From Balaenoptera acutorostrata (Eukaryota; Chordata; Mammalia; Artiodactyla; Balaenopteridae): a stretch of 64,000 nucleotides of DNA. Below the pieces are notes generated by a model. The model was not told the origin of the DNA and did not search any database. It saw only the letters and a program-made list of their open reading frames with translations. Numbering within the stretch: the first letter of the stretch is position 1; each line of letters starts with the position of its first letter. Below, in pieces: positions 35,451 through 47,259 of this stretch. Position numbers and translations under genes: made by a program. The DNA is taken from the NCBI RefSeq assembly GCF_949987535.1, contig NC_080066.1, positions 126,708,335-126,772,334 of the forward strand, read 5' to 3'.

Positions 35451-36638
35451 TGGAATAGACAGGTGTTTGATTAACTATGAAGGGCAATCAAGCCGGAGGA
35501 GAAGGGAGTCTGCTGCAGATGGTAATTGGAAGGCTGGGAAAGGGCCTTGATTGTAGGGAGAGTTGATGAATTCTGTTTAGATAATTCTTACTCACAGTTA
35601 TGTTTGAACTTTCAGTGTGTAAATTTCAGTTAGTATTTTCTGTGTATATAAAGCTGTTGATAAAAAGATGTCCTGGAATGAAAACTATTAGGCACTTGTC
35701 CTTGATCAACAATACTGGAATTGCACTAGGAACTTACTGGCTTTGGCTGGTTTGGTGCAGAGTTTGACATGGGCTAGGGATGTGACTGTAATAATAAGCC
35801 ATACTGAAGCTGTTGTGTTTTTCAAAATGTCCGGTTGGACATTCTTGTCTTGTCTAGAAATTATGACTATGAAAACTAATCTAGTGGTATCTGAAAAACT
35901 GAGATGAGATTTTTGTTAGTATGACACGTAGATTCTCACATTCTCTTAACATATCTTACAGTGGCCAAGATGTTAATAATGTTACTAATGAATTTTTACC
36001 CCATTAAGGCAATGGTACCTCATGGGGCAAATTATTTATTTTATGCTAAGCCTTCCTGTCAAATTATATAGTACTCTCTTAATTTGCCACAATACTTTTA
36101 AGAAAGGCCCCCTACTCTGAGAAAATGCGATGTTGGTAGTTTTTCTTTTCTCTTTTATTTTCAGATCTGGACTGTCCCTTTCTGGAGCTCTGTGAATCGT
36201 GCTGGGCAACCAAGATATTTTGTGACATGATCACGCTTAACCTCTCACAGCTCCTTGATACAATTTCAGTTATTTTGGTGAGGGAAGGAGAAGTTGTCTT
36301 CATAAGTTATTCAGTGTTTCTAAGTATCATTTTCTGAGGAAGGCCTTCACCTAAAGTATTTTCTCTCCATGATATTCTGGGTAGTTTCATGAAAGGTGAT
36401 TTATATAGGTTTGCTTATAGAGAAAATGCTTTTTTACACAGCTTTTCTTTCTTGATGCTCACTCAGCCAAGATACCTGTCAGACCTAGTGAGGTTATGAG
36501 TTCATTTCTTTCATCTCAGTTTATGGTGACCCAGGTCAATGTATACATTTGTCCGGGAGTAAAGCAGGATTAAATGAAAATTTAGCCCCTTCCCCCAGTA
36601 TTTATTACTTTGATAGACTTAGATTCAGTCAGAATCTA

Positions 36639-36641
<3 letters not shown>
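35451..36641. other. Unique DNA containing one candidate exon
   Basis: No repeat was recognised. The only gene-like signal is the splice-bounded segment at 36165-36277, listed separately. Confidence 0.45.
36165..36277 (+). other. Candidate exon, function unknown (splice-signal prediction only)
   Basis: A textbook acceptor lies directly upstream: an almost pure pyrimidine run from 36140 to 36160 ending in TTTTCAG at 36164. A usable donor follows at 36278 (TTTTG|GTGAGG). The 113 bp between them are open in one frame from 36167 for 37 codons, reading LDCPFLELCESCW then ATKIFCDMITLNL, and closed in the other two. I recognise no domain. It could be an exon of an unannotated coding or non-coding transcript, or a pseudo-exon of the kind common in introns. 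No partner exon was identified in this window. Confidence 0.2.

Positions 36642-36677
<36 letters not shown>
36642..36677. repeat. (TA)18 microsatellite
   Basis: Perfect alternating AT run of about 36 bp. Confidence 0.97.
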
Positions 36678-36679
<2 letters not shown>

Positions 36680-37491
36680 CTATAAATGCATATAATTTTA
36701 ATCCTTTGAGAATTTCTCCCTAATTCTGCTACATTTTGCTGTATGCAATCTATACCACTGTTATTTACCTTTCACAAAAGGAAAAAAAATCACTAAAACC
36801 ATAGTGATTCAAGTATTTATAGCAGCTATTGATTATTCATAGAAGCTTTCCATTGCCTTTCCCCTCCTTTTTGTTAAGGAGTTTATTCTGTGCAGAAGAT
36901 ACTTTATTTTAGTGCAAGTATCAAGACCAAGGGGATAATAACTTAAAAGTTACAAGATCTGTTTCTTTCTCTGTTACTTCTCTCTCTCTCTCTAATGTAA
37001 GATCTAGTGCTGCTCTTCTAAGATATCAGGAAGGTAAATCAGATTATTTTTTTTCTTATGCCATACATAAACTAAAATCCTTTCCCCACAAAATCCATGG
37101 ATAATTATATAACTTGTATGAATCCACCGCTCTCAGTGGTTGATCTCTCTTTCTGACCATCTTTCAATTGACTGGAGAGTGGGAAGGTTAACTTTAATTA
37201 TGCATTCTGGAAGAAAGCAACCATCATAAAGTGTTCATATTGTTTCCTCTGCTGCTTTGTTCAGGTCCCATGGATAACTTTTGAGACCGATTAGGAGAGT
37301 TACTGAAGTCTCAAACAGGATCATAAAAATATTCATAATTATGACTTGACAGAAAATGCTGCCCTACTGAATTGTTATCTTAGGCAGGTTGGTTCCCCTT
37401 GGTGTCATCTAATGTTTATACACCTGGACAAGGGTGCATTTGGTTATGTCTCTAATATCTACTATGACATCCAGAGTGGTGGTTTACAACT

Positions 37492-37500
<9 letters not shown>
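36678..37500. other. Unique DNA, nothing recognised
   Basis: No exon or named repeat was recognised. A short (CT)n run is present at 36980-36994. Confidence 0.5.

Positions 37501-37530
<30 letters not shown>
37501..37530. repeat. (CA)15 microsatellite
   Basis: Perfect CA dinucleotide run of 30 bp. Confidence 0.97.
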
Positions 37531-37533
<3 letters not shown>

Positions 37534-38149
37534 CCCAGAAAAACTGAAGGTAACATAGCTATCAGAATAGATTATGATTTAATTTTCATTTTATATATGG
37601 GGGTATATTCTGTTTTTTTACCGGTAAGGAGAGGATGGGAAATAAATGTTTGTATTTGTATCTGAAATGAAAATGTACCTAATTCAGCAGCAGAAAGGCA
37701 ATGTACCTAAGGGATATTGGGTTTGATATTCTTAATTAAGAAACCCACTAGAGTTATGTTTGGAAATTTGTTCCACTTCTCTGAGCTTTAGTTTCCCTCT
37801 TTCAAAACAAAAATGCTAGAACTATTTATCATTTGACTTTGTGAAAACTAATGAGGAAAAACTGTGATAGAGGAAAATAGGAATAAAATTAGGGAAATGA
37901 CTGGAGCTTAGCACCAATATTTTACGAGTAGTTTCAATAAATACTGATCATACAGGAGATGTAATATATTCTAAAATAGTGTTTGAATACAGTGTATCAA
38001 AGTTTTGATACTTTTTTGGAAAATTATAGAAAAATCATTATTTACACATACTGTGTTTGTTTAGATATTAATACTGTGATCTGAGATTTCTTTTGGTATA
38101 GTATTTTCCTGGTATATAGTTATTTTTCCCTAAGATTTTACTTTTAATC
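37531..38149. other. Unique DNA, possible MIR trace
   Basis: 'cacttctctgagctttagtt' and 'tccctctttcaaaac' at about 37770-37807 hint at a decayed sense MIR core. Nothing else was recognised. Confidence 0.35.
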
Positions 38150-38905
38150 ATTTTTGTTCCCATAATTTTTTTAGCTTTAATTTTCACACTATAAAAGTCA
38201 TCTATTACAAGTATATAATTCAGTGAATTCTAGTGAATTTACAAGTTCTGCAGCCATCACCACAATCCACTTTTAGAGCAATTTGATCAGTCCCAAAAGT
38301 TCCCTCATGCAGGTGAACTCTGGTTCCATTGTTGTTCTGCTTTCTGTCTCTGTAAGTTATCCTTTTATAAGCATTTCATATAAGTGGAATCAATATGTAG
38401 CCTTTATTCCTGGCTTTTTTCACTTAGCAAAATATCCTTGAGATTCACCCCTGTTGCTGCATGTATTAGTAGTGCATTTCTATTTGTTGCTGAATAAAAT
38501 TTACCAGGTAAGCCACGTGGGCCTGGAGTTACTTTTTGGGGTCTGTTTTCAAATTGAAATCAATTTTCTTAATACATGAAAAGTGAATTTCTTCCAGGTG
38601 AATATTTCCAGGTGAATATCTTCTTGGTCAGTCTCTACTCCAGCCTCAAGAAAACACTGATCAGCATTCTGTCATGATAGATTAGATTTGTCTTTTATAG
38701 CATTTAATAAAAATGGAATTATAATGTATGTATACTTTTGTACCTGGATTTTTTTTTCTCTGCATAATGTTGTTGAATGTGTCCACAGTTTGCTTGATAT
38801 GTTATATGCTTTTTATGTTATATGTTAATGTGTGGATATACTGCATTTTGTTTATCCATTCAACTCTTGATAGAAGTTTGAATTGTTGCTAGTTTTTGGT
38901 AAGTT
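38150..38905 (-). mobile_element. Old L1 (L1M-type) 3' region, in two pieces
   Basis: The plus strand matches the reverse complement of ancient L1 3' sequence in two blocks. Block 38150-38510 contains 'ataattcagtgaattctagt', 'gcagccatcaccacaatcca' and 'cttttttcacttagcaaaat'. Block 38700-38905 contains 'gttgaatgtgtccacag', 'tggatatactgcattttg' and 'tttatccattcaactcttga'. About 200 bp between them is not clearly L1 and contains a tandem pair of 'ttccaggtgaatat' (38592-38605 and 38606-38619). The blocks overlap in L1 content, so they may be two insertions or a duplicated one. Confidence 0.7.
38592..38619. repeat. 14-bp perfect tandem duplication
   Basis: 'ttccaggtgaatat' occurs twice back to back with no mismatch, a small recent tandem duplication. 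Confidence 0.85.
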
Positions 38906-38910
38906 TTGGT

Positions 38911-38985
38911 AATCCAAAAATGGGCAGAAGATCTAAATAGACATTTCTCCAAAGAAGATATAGATTGGCAACAAACACATGAAAA
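38911..38985 (+). mobile_element. Orphan 75-bp patch of L1 ORF2
   Basis: The run from 'aatccaaaaatgggcagaag' through 'atctaaatagacatttctcc' and 'aaagaagatata' to 'caaacacatgaaaa' matches the ORF2 segment at 34243-34319 of L1 copy B almost base for base, with one 2-bp deletion and a few substitutions. It has neither an L1 3' end nor a poly(A) tail, and it is flanked by old L1M sequence on the left and unique DNA on the right. The identity to young L1 is far higher than that of the surrounding old L1, so it arrived separately. Confidence 0.85.
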
Positions 38986-39084
38986 TAGTAGTTATACATG
39001 TTAAAACCATATGAGTGTGAGTGTACAAGGCTAGGGCATTTTCCCAGGCTATCATAGCTCAGCTTAGTTAAAAAGCAAATGACA

Positions 39085-39180
39085 TGACTCATTCATTTCT
39101 TCTTTTATGCATCAATTTACTTAATAGATATTTACTGAGTAATAAGTTCAAGGTGCTGTGATAGGCCAGTGAATACACTG
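39085..39180 (-). mobile_element. L2/MIR-like 3' fragment
   Basis: 'cttaatagatatttactgag', 'ttcaaggtgctgtgatagg' and 'ccagtgaatacactgaaaa' resemble the reverse complement of L2 3' ends. The copy is short and diverged. Confidence 0.4.
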
Positions 39181-40934
39181 AAAAATGTGGGGAAAGGCCA
39201 TGCTGCAAACCTCCACAAATATTTGGCTTATGTTTTCTATGCTTTTGTTGCTACAGATTTTCTGAATCAGAATATTTTTATGAGTCAGGTATATCTGAAA
39301 ATGTGCCAATATGATCATTTTGAAAGCAAGTGATCTAAGAGACTGCTTTCTCTAATATTTCGTTTAATCTCTGTGAAACATTTTTGCCCTTAGTTTGGGT
39401 TTTAATCACACTTAATTTATGATCCATGGTATGATCCAGGGTTTTTATGGACACCAATAAAAGCTTGTTTAAAGTAATAGTTCTTAAGTGGGGTTCAGAC
39501 TCATTTTTTGAACTTTTTGTAGTACATTGACCTGAGCCATGTGTATGAGTCCACCAGTGAATAAGAGAAAGGCAGTTATGGATGGAGAGGGGAGAGTGCC
39601 GGGAGATGAGGACTGAGAAGTAGGAGGGAGCAGATTATATATGGTCTCTAGGCCTAGTTCAGGAGTTAAATTGTGAATTTGTCTTTCTTTATATTTAAAT
39701 ATTTAGTTCAACATATATTTTCTTTCCTAATTCTACCCCAGACTATTCCAGTTCATATGGATATCTCCTGTGTTGGAAATCCTATTACACTTTTCACCAT
39801 GGCATATGATCTAGCCCTTAATCGTTTTGTTTTTACCACTTCTGTTATGTTACTATTGTTTCAACAACAAGATGTCTTTTGAGGGGAAGTTCTGCATTAT
39901 GGATAATTTTGACTAGCATAATTCTAGACCCGTAGTAGATAGTCCATAAATATTGGTTGATTATAATTCTTGAGAGGTTGGTGTTGGAAGGGAAAAAAAA
40001 AGAGGATGGATGACATGAAAATATATGTCATTACCATTGAGAAAATGAAGTCATTCATTTAAAGATTGGAGAATCAAACCATTTCAAAATTTTTTTCTGA
40101 TCATTTATGTCTCATCTTTTAAGCCATGTTTTAGTTATGTATCAGTTTGTAAATGCATCTGTCATTAATTTTTTATTTCAGTAAGAAAAGTCTATATTAT
40201 CTATCTTCTTGTCCTGACTTAATATTCATTCTTGTCAAAGAGTTTGGTCACAGCTCAGCTGTTACTGTGAAATTGAGAAGAGTACAGCATTGTTCCGCTA
40301 GGCTTTTGAAAAACTGCTGTACATTTTATAGTAAGTAAATAGACACAGTTCCAAAAAGGGATATACATTTCCATTCTAATTCTTTTCATGCTGATGTTAC
40401 ATAAAGCATGTCCTGAGAGCCAAGAATGAACAAAAACTGCTTCTTAAAGAAGAAAGGATAAAACAACATAAAGACATCAAAGCTGTTGCCAATACATTTT
40501 ATCCTGAAAGAAACAAGAAATTACCCGGAAGGATCAGAACTTAATGGAAAGGGGTTACTGTTACAAATCCTCTTGAGAATTTCAGAAGGGAGTAGGAAAT
40601 TTTCAGGGGAGGTGATATATTTATCCAACTGACAATGGTCCTGTGAAATTTTCTAGTTAATTCAAACAAAAGGCAAGAGCTTTAATATAGCTACTGGGTA
40701 ACTGATGTTTTAAAAATCAGGGAAACATCTAAAAATGGATACAGTGAAAAATGTCTAGGGCCAGATTTTGAAAAACCTTTAAAGACACTTTGAAGATTTC
40801 TTAAAGTACAATTTCAAGTTCAATATAAACTCCCTGAAAACTGATTTCACTAAGAACCAGCATCAGCTGATTGTTAGGTCTAAGGTTTCCCATGGTGCCA
40901 GGTACTGAAGAAGAATTTTTTTGTAATTTTGTAA
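39181..40934. other. Unique DNA with one weak exon-like segment
   Basis: No repeat family was recognised. At 40182-40330 a T-rich acceptor (ttttttatttcag) and a donor (ata|gtaagtaaat) bound 149 bp that stay open in the frame beginning at 40153. The reading includes HSSAVTVKLRRVQHCSARLL and ends at a stop just after the donor. I recognise no protein family, and the acceptor is weaker than the one at 36164. Confidence 0.3.
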
Positions 40935-41080
40935 TGTATCATTTGTTCAACAAGTACTCTAAAGCTCCCACTTCCTGCAAGGCACTGTGTGCTAGGGAAT
41001 GTAGAGGATTCAAAGATGTTTGAGGTAATTATTATGCCCTTAAGGAGAAAAAAAAAGTTGTAGAAAGTAACAATTGCTGA
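40935..41080 (-). mobile_element. L2-like 3' fragment
   Basis: 'tttgttcaacaagtactcta', 'caaggcactgtgtgctaggg' and 'tatgcccttaaggag' match the reverse complement of the L2 3' end (TTCAACAAATATTTATTGAG, CAGGCACTGTGCTAGG, GCCCTCAAGGAGC). Confidence 0.55.
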
Positions 41081-41319
41081 CATCTTTAAGAAAGCTTATA
41101 AAAATTAATTTAAACCAAACTGATGACTTGTAATGAGAACTAAAATATCCCAGAGCTTTAGTTTCAAGGACTATTTCATTCTAGCTATACATTTGATTTC
41201 TCTTCTGTGACCTGTGTGAAAATTACCACTTTCCCCTTCGGCCCTATTCAACTGTATTGTGTGTGTCCTGAGGAACCTAACGCCATTAGGAGGGTAGGAC
41301 AGTTGTGAATCCAGGGTCT

Positions 41320-41525
41320 ATAATGGAGAACTTAGGTTAGAATATCTGTCCCAGCACTTGGCATTTTTGTAATTTGAGTCCCATAATTCCCTTCTACCTC
41401 AGTTTTCTGTTCTGTAAAATGGGAATAGTAAGATTGACTTTATTGGATTGATATAATGATTAAAAAATATTTGTAAATCATTTAGCAAATTGCCTAGCAA
41501 TAGTAAACACACATTAAGTGGTATT
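41320..41525 (+). mobile_element. MIR SINE fossil
   Basis: 'aatttgagtcccataattcc', 'ctcagttttctgttctgtaa', 'aatgggaatagtaagattg' and 'ggattgatataatgattaaa' follow MIR in sense order, with the core clearest. Confidence 0.8.
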
Positions 41526-41539
41526 AAATCAAATAATAT

Positions 41540-42125
41540 TACTTCTCTGTTTAGAACTCTCTAATTGCTTCCCATTGCACTTAGAATCAAAACTGCCCCT
41601 TACCAGTTAAGATGGCCTACAATGCCTTACAAAATCTGTCCTCCACTTGTCTTAGTGCCTTCTTGCACAACTCTTTCCCTATATTCCATATTTCTAGTCA
41701 CCCTGGGCTTCTTGCTATAACTGGATGATGCTAAATAAGCATCCTCCCTCCAGGGATCTCTAAACTTGTTTTCTCTTTTATCTACAAAAACTCTTCAACA
41801 AATTCGTTGAGTGGCTCACTCACTCGCATAGTCACATAGAGCATTCTTAATGAAGTTTCAGTATCAGTGCCATTTCCTTAGACATGCTTTACTTTGTTAT
41901 CATATCTAGCGGTAATTCCCCACAGTAGTGTCCTAGTTGCTTTTTATCCTCCTATACTAATTAGCACTTAAATTATTTGTTTACTTATCTTTGTCATCCT
42001 TACTGGAATATAAGTTATAGAAAAGAACCTGTAAAGGAAGGACTTTGTCTCTCTGCTTAACTGTTCTATCCCCAGTCCCTGTAACAATGCCTCACATATA
42101 GAGATACTCAAAAAATTTTGAATGA
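41540..42125 (+). mobile_element. L2 LINE, 3' region
   Basis: A 590-bp sense L2. 'taattgcttcccattgcact', 'tagaatcaaaactgcccctt' and 'gatggcctacaatgccttac' represent the region before the 3' end. 'tatttgtttacttatctttg', 'ggactttgtctctctgctta' and 'ctatccccagtccctgtaac' represent the 3' terminus (…GGCAGGGACTTTGTCTG…ATCCCCAGCACC). It is the longest L2 copy in the window that I can assign firmly. Confidence 0.85.
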
Positions 42126-43084
42126 CTGACAGCATTTATTTCTATGGAAAACAAGTCCTGTGCTGCCAAAAGCTATTTCTAGAGAAAAAGAACACTATTA
42201 GGAATTAAGTCCTTTATCAATGGCTTCTTGAATTAACATATTCTCTTTGAAATTATAAAGTAAAAGTTTTGAATTTTGAAGAGTATAGCAGTGGTAGATG
42301 AGAACAATTAGCAAATATCAGGTAAGATCTGCTCACACTCATTTGTTATACCTCAGTTATAAACTTTAATTTTTAATTTTGTACCGTAATTATTAGCTAG
42401 TGACTATTAAAAATAAAAATGCATTTAGAGTTTTAAAATCATGAGTCCTGCACTTCATGTTAACAAACAAGATAGGTTACTAGTAATCAAAATATTACTT
42501 ACTTTTAAAAGCCAAAGACTAAGTCGTAGTTTTATAGTCATTAGACCACAATTTCACAATAGAGTCTGTGCTGTTGTGTCTTGTTTTCTATCATCTTTTT
42601 GAATTCCCCTGGTGCAAGAACATATTTCTTTGATACCTCTCGTAGTTGGTGCAGTGTAAAACAAGGAAAAGTTTTTCCTAAATAACTTCAGTAGAATTGG
42701 ACTAAAGGATTAAAAAAATATTCATCTGTTGGTGTTTAGCTGGCAGTTAGACTTAAGATAGAAGATACATAAAACTCTTTGCTTTTTAGGATTGACTATT
42801 TCACTTATGGGGTCTTTGGGGCTAACTTTTGAGCTTTATAGTATAAGTTAGCCACTCTGCACTAAAGAATGAATGTGTGAAAAGTTTAAAAGGTGTAAAA
42901 GGTGTTTGTAAATTTAAGATACCAAAACTATTCCCACTTCCTGTTACCATGGATAATAACTTTAATGAAGTCAAGAAAAGGCATGAAGATTTTGACATAA
43001 TAGATTTTTAAACATTTATAGTACATGGTATTTGTAATATACATCACATGATTAAAGTGTCCTCCATTAATTTAAGAAAATTGT
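42126..43084. other. Unique AT-rich DNA
   Basis: No exon or named repeat was recognised. A small 'aaaaggtgt' tandem pair lies near 42890. Confidence 0.5.
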
Positions 43085-43180
43085 GCATTTATTCATTCAG
43101 CAAATATTTGTGTACCTACAATGCACGAGGCACTAGAGATACATGAATGAACAAAACAAACAAAAAATCTCTGCCTGTAG
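43085..43180 (-). mobile_element. L2 LINE 3' end fragment
   Basis: 'tttattcattcagcaaatat', 'ttgtgtacctacaatgcacg', 'aggcactagagatacatgaa' and 'tgaacaaaacaaacaaaaaa' are the reverse complement of the L2 3' end (ATTCATTCAACAAATATTTATTGAG, GTGCCAGGCACT, GAACAAAACAGACAAA). Confidence 0.75.
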
Positions 43181-46100
43181 TAATTATTAGTTACTATTTT
43201 AAATGAAGTTTAACTTGGGCAAAGTTTCTTCAATGACCTCTACCAAATTTCCCACTTTATAAATCTACCATGAGTGAATTTAAATATATTGATTTTTTTT
43301 CCAATTTCCAATTTGCATTTTGCAAGCATCTGTTGCTTTTAAAGCATAGAATTGGCTACTTGAATAACTAAATAAAGAAATTAAAGACTTTATTCTTAAG
43401 GAACTGCTACTAATTGAGGGAAGGGAGCCTACACTTAAAAAAAACTAAGTAAATGTACCCATATGCATGTCAAAGAAGAGATTCAAGATGACTGATGAAC
43501 ATCTTTGATGTTTACAGACAGGTCACTAGATTTGAAATCAAGGGGACTAGGTTATTGTGTAAATCAAATGCTCATTAGTGCTTCCAGTGACTCTGTATTT
43601 TCATTTGTCTTGCTGTTTCTTGGGAGGCAAAGCTTCAGATAGTATTTTCACTTTATCTTAGGCAAAGGATTCATATTTAAAATAGTTGAAGTTTCTATAG
43701 TGATGGTAGCCTTCTCTGCATAGCAAGATCATGAATACAGTAAATTCTAGACATTTATAGATTTAAGATTCATGGTTTTAACTTTGCCAGTGATGTGGAA
43801 AATTCTTAATATTTTACTGAAAGAAATTTGATTCACTCAGCTAAGTGAGTTTGTCTAGCAAGTACTCAGTCTTTTCATGTTTTTGTTTTAATATCCTAAA
43901 GTGATACAAACTTGCTTATTTTGTGAATATTTTCCATTAACTAAGAAAGAACATTATATCAAAATTTGAGTAGACAAATTATGATGTGAGATATGCCCAG
44001 GAAATATAGGACTGGTAGGAAATAAGATTCAAAAGAAAGGAGGCTGAATAAATATTATATAATCAAATTTGGAGATTTTCTAAGGCATATTATTATAACA
44101 TTATGTACCCCAAACCTATTATTTGGGGCCCATTCTTTTCATCTTGTTAATATTAAATCCTAAATTATTTGGATTTAGATAAATATATTTGTATTTTAAT
44201 TTTTAAGCATATTTATATACTATGCTTACCATGAGGACGGGTACTGAAAGTATTAAATTCTTACTAATGATTTACTTATTATTTTATTTATATAACTTCT
44301 TTGAAGTGCAGGGATATGATGAAATTTTATTACAAGCATTTTGACTGTATTTACATATCAGTCAAAAAAAACCTTTCAAAACCTTTCCATTTCTACTTCT
44401 GGTCACATTGATAGTGGCACGTTTCACAGCTGTGGTAGTATTTGCAGCAGTAGTCTAATTAATTACTTAAGAAGAAAAGGTCAAATAAAGAAGTATTCAT
44501 TGCGTTCTTACTAGACTGCATCTTAGTGTGCTGCACATGGGGTATTTTATAATTGCCTTCTATGATCTTACAATCTTGTTAGAGAGGGGGAATTTGTGTA
44601 CATCAGGCAATTAGAATACAGTCCAAGAAGAATTACCACTTTAATTTAACCAAGCACCAACGTGTATGACTAGTACAGTAAACGTTCAGAGAAGGTTTAA
44701 TAGAACATTTTAATCCAAGAACAGATCTTAAAGGCCTGGCTCTTCTCTAGAACTTGATAAAATGGAATAGACAAAGTGGTTAATAAAATCATAAGTGAAA
44801 CTGAGTACTGAACTCGTGTGATTATTGTAAGAAACTGAAGAGGTCAGCTGGGCTATAGAGAAGGTATAGGAGAGGGAAGCTTCAACCAGTTACTGGGACC
44901 TGATGATGCCTGACCTGCCATGCATATCCTTGTCCAGGAAGGAGTCTGAACTCCATCCATTATGCAGTGGGAAGTCAATAATGTTTTTGAGTACAAGATA
45001 GTCTATAGTCCTGAGAATTTTTTTCATAACATGTGTGCAAATAACTTTAAATAAATCCACATGTGTATTTACCCTGATCCAAACAAATATTTAAAGGACA
45101 AGAAATTCTGAGTTTGGATACTGTTTAACTGGAATTTCTTCTTAGTCTAACATTTTATAAAAATTCTGAGATAAATGTATATCCTTTATGTAAGTCTTAT
45201 AATACTTTCATTTTTAAAAGAATATGTGCTAAAATTAGAACTTTTGGATGTTTATAATTTGGGTAAAAATGCAGTTTTCCAGGATGATTGAAGATCACCA
45301 GATTTTGACCCCAGAACTGTAAAATATAATCCTGAGATGGTCTCTATATTAAGAATGGGAATTTGTTTTCTTGTCAGTGTGGATGTATATATTTGAACAA
45401 TAACATGCACACTGTGGTCAGAGGTCTATAAGTAAAAATAAACTGGAGGTTTTGGCCAATATCTACATAATTAATAAAGGATTTTAAAAAATCTGATTAG
45501 CTTAAGAAAACTCTGGTAATTGACTGTCTATATATAATTTATGAAATTCTTATTTTTCTGGAATCACAAAGAGGGAACTCTCTGAGGAAAGTAATGTTAA
45601 ATAACAGAATTCTGCATAGGTAGTGTGACATTTACCCAGAAAAATTAGGACAAAAGTTGAGAAAAACAATTATCAGCTGGAAAGATTATAAAGACTGGGA
45701 AAGTATTTTAGAGGACAAAGTCTTTGTCCTTACTCCCTACAGGGGATCCCTTATGTTCTAAAATCTGTGTGATAGAAAGTCATTTGAATATTGTGTTATA
45801 ATACTTCCTACATATTCCCTAAAGGATCTGTTTATTTAAATATGTCTACGGGATGTTTTCAAGGAATGCTTAATGACATGAGAAAATGATCACAAGGTGA
45901 ATGGAAAGTGGAAACAAAATTATAAATACAATATCATTTTCATTCTGTAATTACATTAAACAAATATATAAAAATGAATTTCAGGGCATATAACACAATG
46001 CTTGTGGGGGGTTCTTAAGTCATAATTTGTTGAAAATTTTCTCTGCATATATATGTATTTTCCAAATTCTTAACATTGAGCATTTACTCTTATACTTGCA

Positions 46101-46963
46101 AGGCAGGGCATGATCTACTTATAGTCATGGCTCTTATTTTTTTACTGAAACTTCAGTTTTTGTTTCATAGATTTGTATGAATTTTCTGTATATCAAGAAA
46201 AATAATCTTGGAATGTTATATTAATTTCATAAATTAGTTTTCCATTATAGTGTTAGGAATAGTTTTAAATCACCCTGACCTGAACGATGAATCTTTTTTC
46301 AATTTCAGGAGTTTGGTTTGCCCATTCTTATTGCAGTATACATGGTGACAAATTTTCATTCATGATTGATCTTAATGAAAATGTAGATCTATTTTATTAG
46401 TTCAAGTTTATAATTTATATCTGAAAGTACAACATGATGAATGCATTAAAATTACAAGGCAGTAGATAGCTACCAACTCAGCAACATGTACTAGGGTGGA
46501 AGAGAAGTATATATTGTTTCACTTAAGCTGCAAATGCTGTTATCATTCAGTGGATAATCATCAGTTTTCAATGGGAGGATGGAAAGAGTTTGAAATCCAG
46601 GTTGCTGCTTACTTTATCAGAAAGTTAGAGCCTCAGTTATGGTTCATTGTAATAGGTGAATGCTAGGAGCTGGCTGGCTAGATAATTTCATCTTTCTTGA
46701 AGGCCTAGATACTTATTCCCTGAGGATTAGTTGGCTTTGAGTACAGCGTTTATGAAAACATATGAGGTTGTTCACATAAAAAAGCTAACGGTGTAAACTC
46801 TACATTGCTGAACAATCCTATTTTTTTGTTTTGTTTGTTTTTTGGGTTGTTTTTAAGAACCTGGGAGTAAAAATAAGTAGCTCATTGTTTAAAATAGAAA
46901 ACAAAACATTGTTGAGTGACTGCTGAATTTTACAATGGTCTTAAAATGGATTCAAATGCTTTT
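43181..46963. other. About 3.8 kb AT-rich DNA with little recognisable repeat content
   Basis: The only hint of a transposon is an L2-like phrase at 44490-44640 ('tacaatcttgttagagaggg'). No exon or splice-bounded open frame stood out. A 19-bp near-palindrome lies at 45712-45730. This is the longest stretch of the window without a clear insertion. Confidence 0.5.
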
Positions 46964-47259
46964 AAAAAAAATAAATTTATTTATTTATTTATTTTTGGCT
47001 GTGTTGGGTCTTCGTTTCTGTGCAAGGGCTTTCTCTAGTTGCAGCAAGCGGGGGCCACTCTTCTTCGCGGTGCGCGGGCCTCTCACTATCGTGGCCTCTC
47101 TTGTTGCGGAGCACAGGCTCCAGACGCGCAGGCTCAGTAGTTGTGGCTCATGGGCCTAGTTGCTCTGCGGACTGTGGGATCTTCCCAGACCAGGGCTCGA
47201 ACCCGTGTCCCCTGCATTGGCAGGCAGATTCTCAACCACTGCGCCACCAGGGAAGCCCC
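46964..47259 (-). mobile_element. CHR-type tRNA-derived SINE, copy 3
   Basis: Full-length inverted SINE with a mixed A-rich/ATTT tail region on the left, then the body and head, ending 'caccagggaagccc' on the right. The B box survives as the complement of 'gctcgaaccc' (47195-47204) and the A box as the complement of 'accactgcgcca'. It is bounded by an 11-bp target-site duplication with one mismatch: 'caaatgctttt' at 46953-46963 and 'caaatgcattt' at 47260-47270. Overlapping frames in three phases are artefacts. Confidence 0.96.

Noticed and set aside
36642..37530. CRISPR-like or regularly spaced array
   Set aside because: Only ordinary (TA)n, (CT)n and (CA)n microsatellites are present; there are no spaced direct repeats anywhere in the window.
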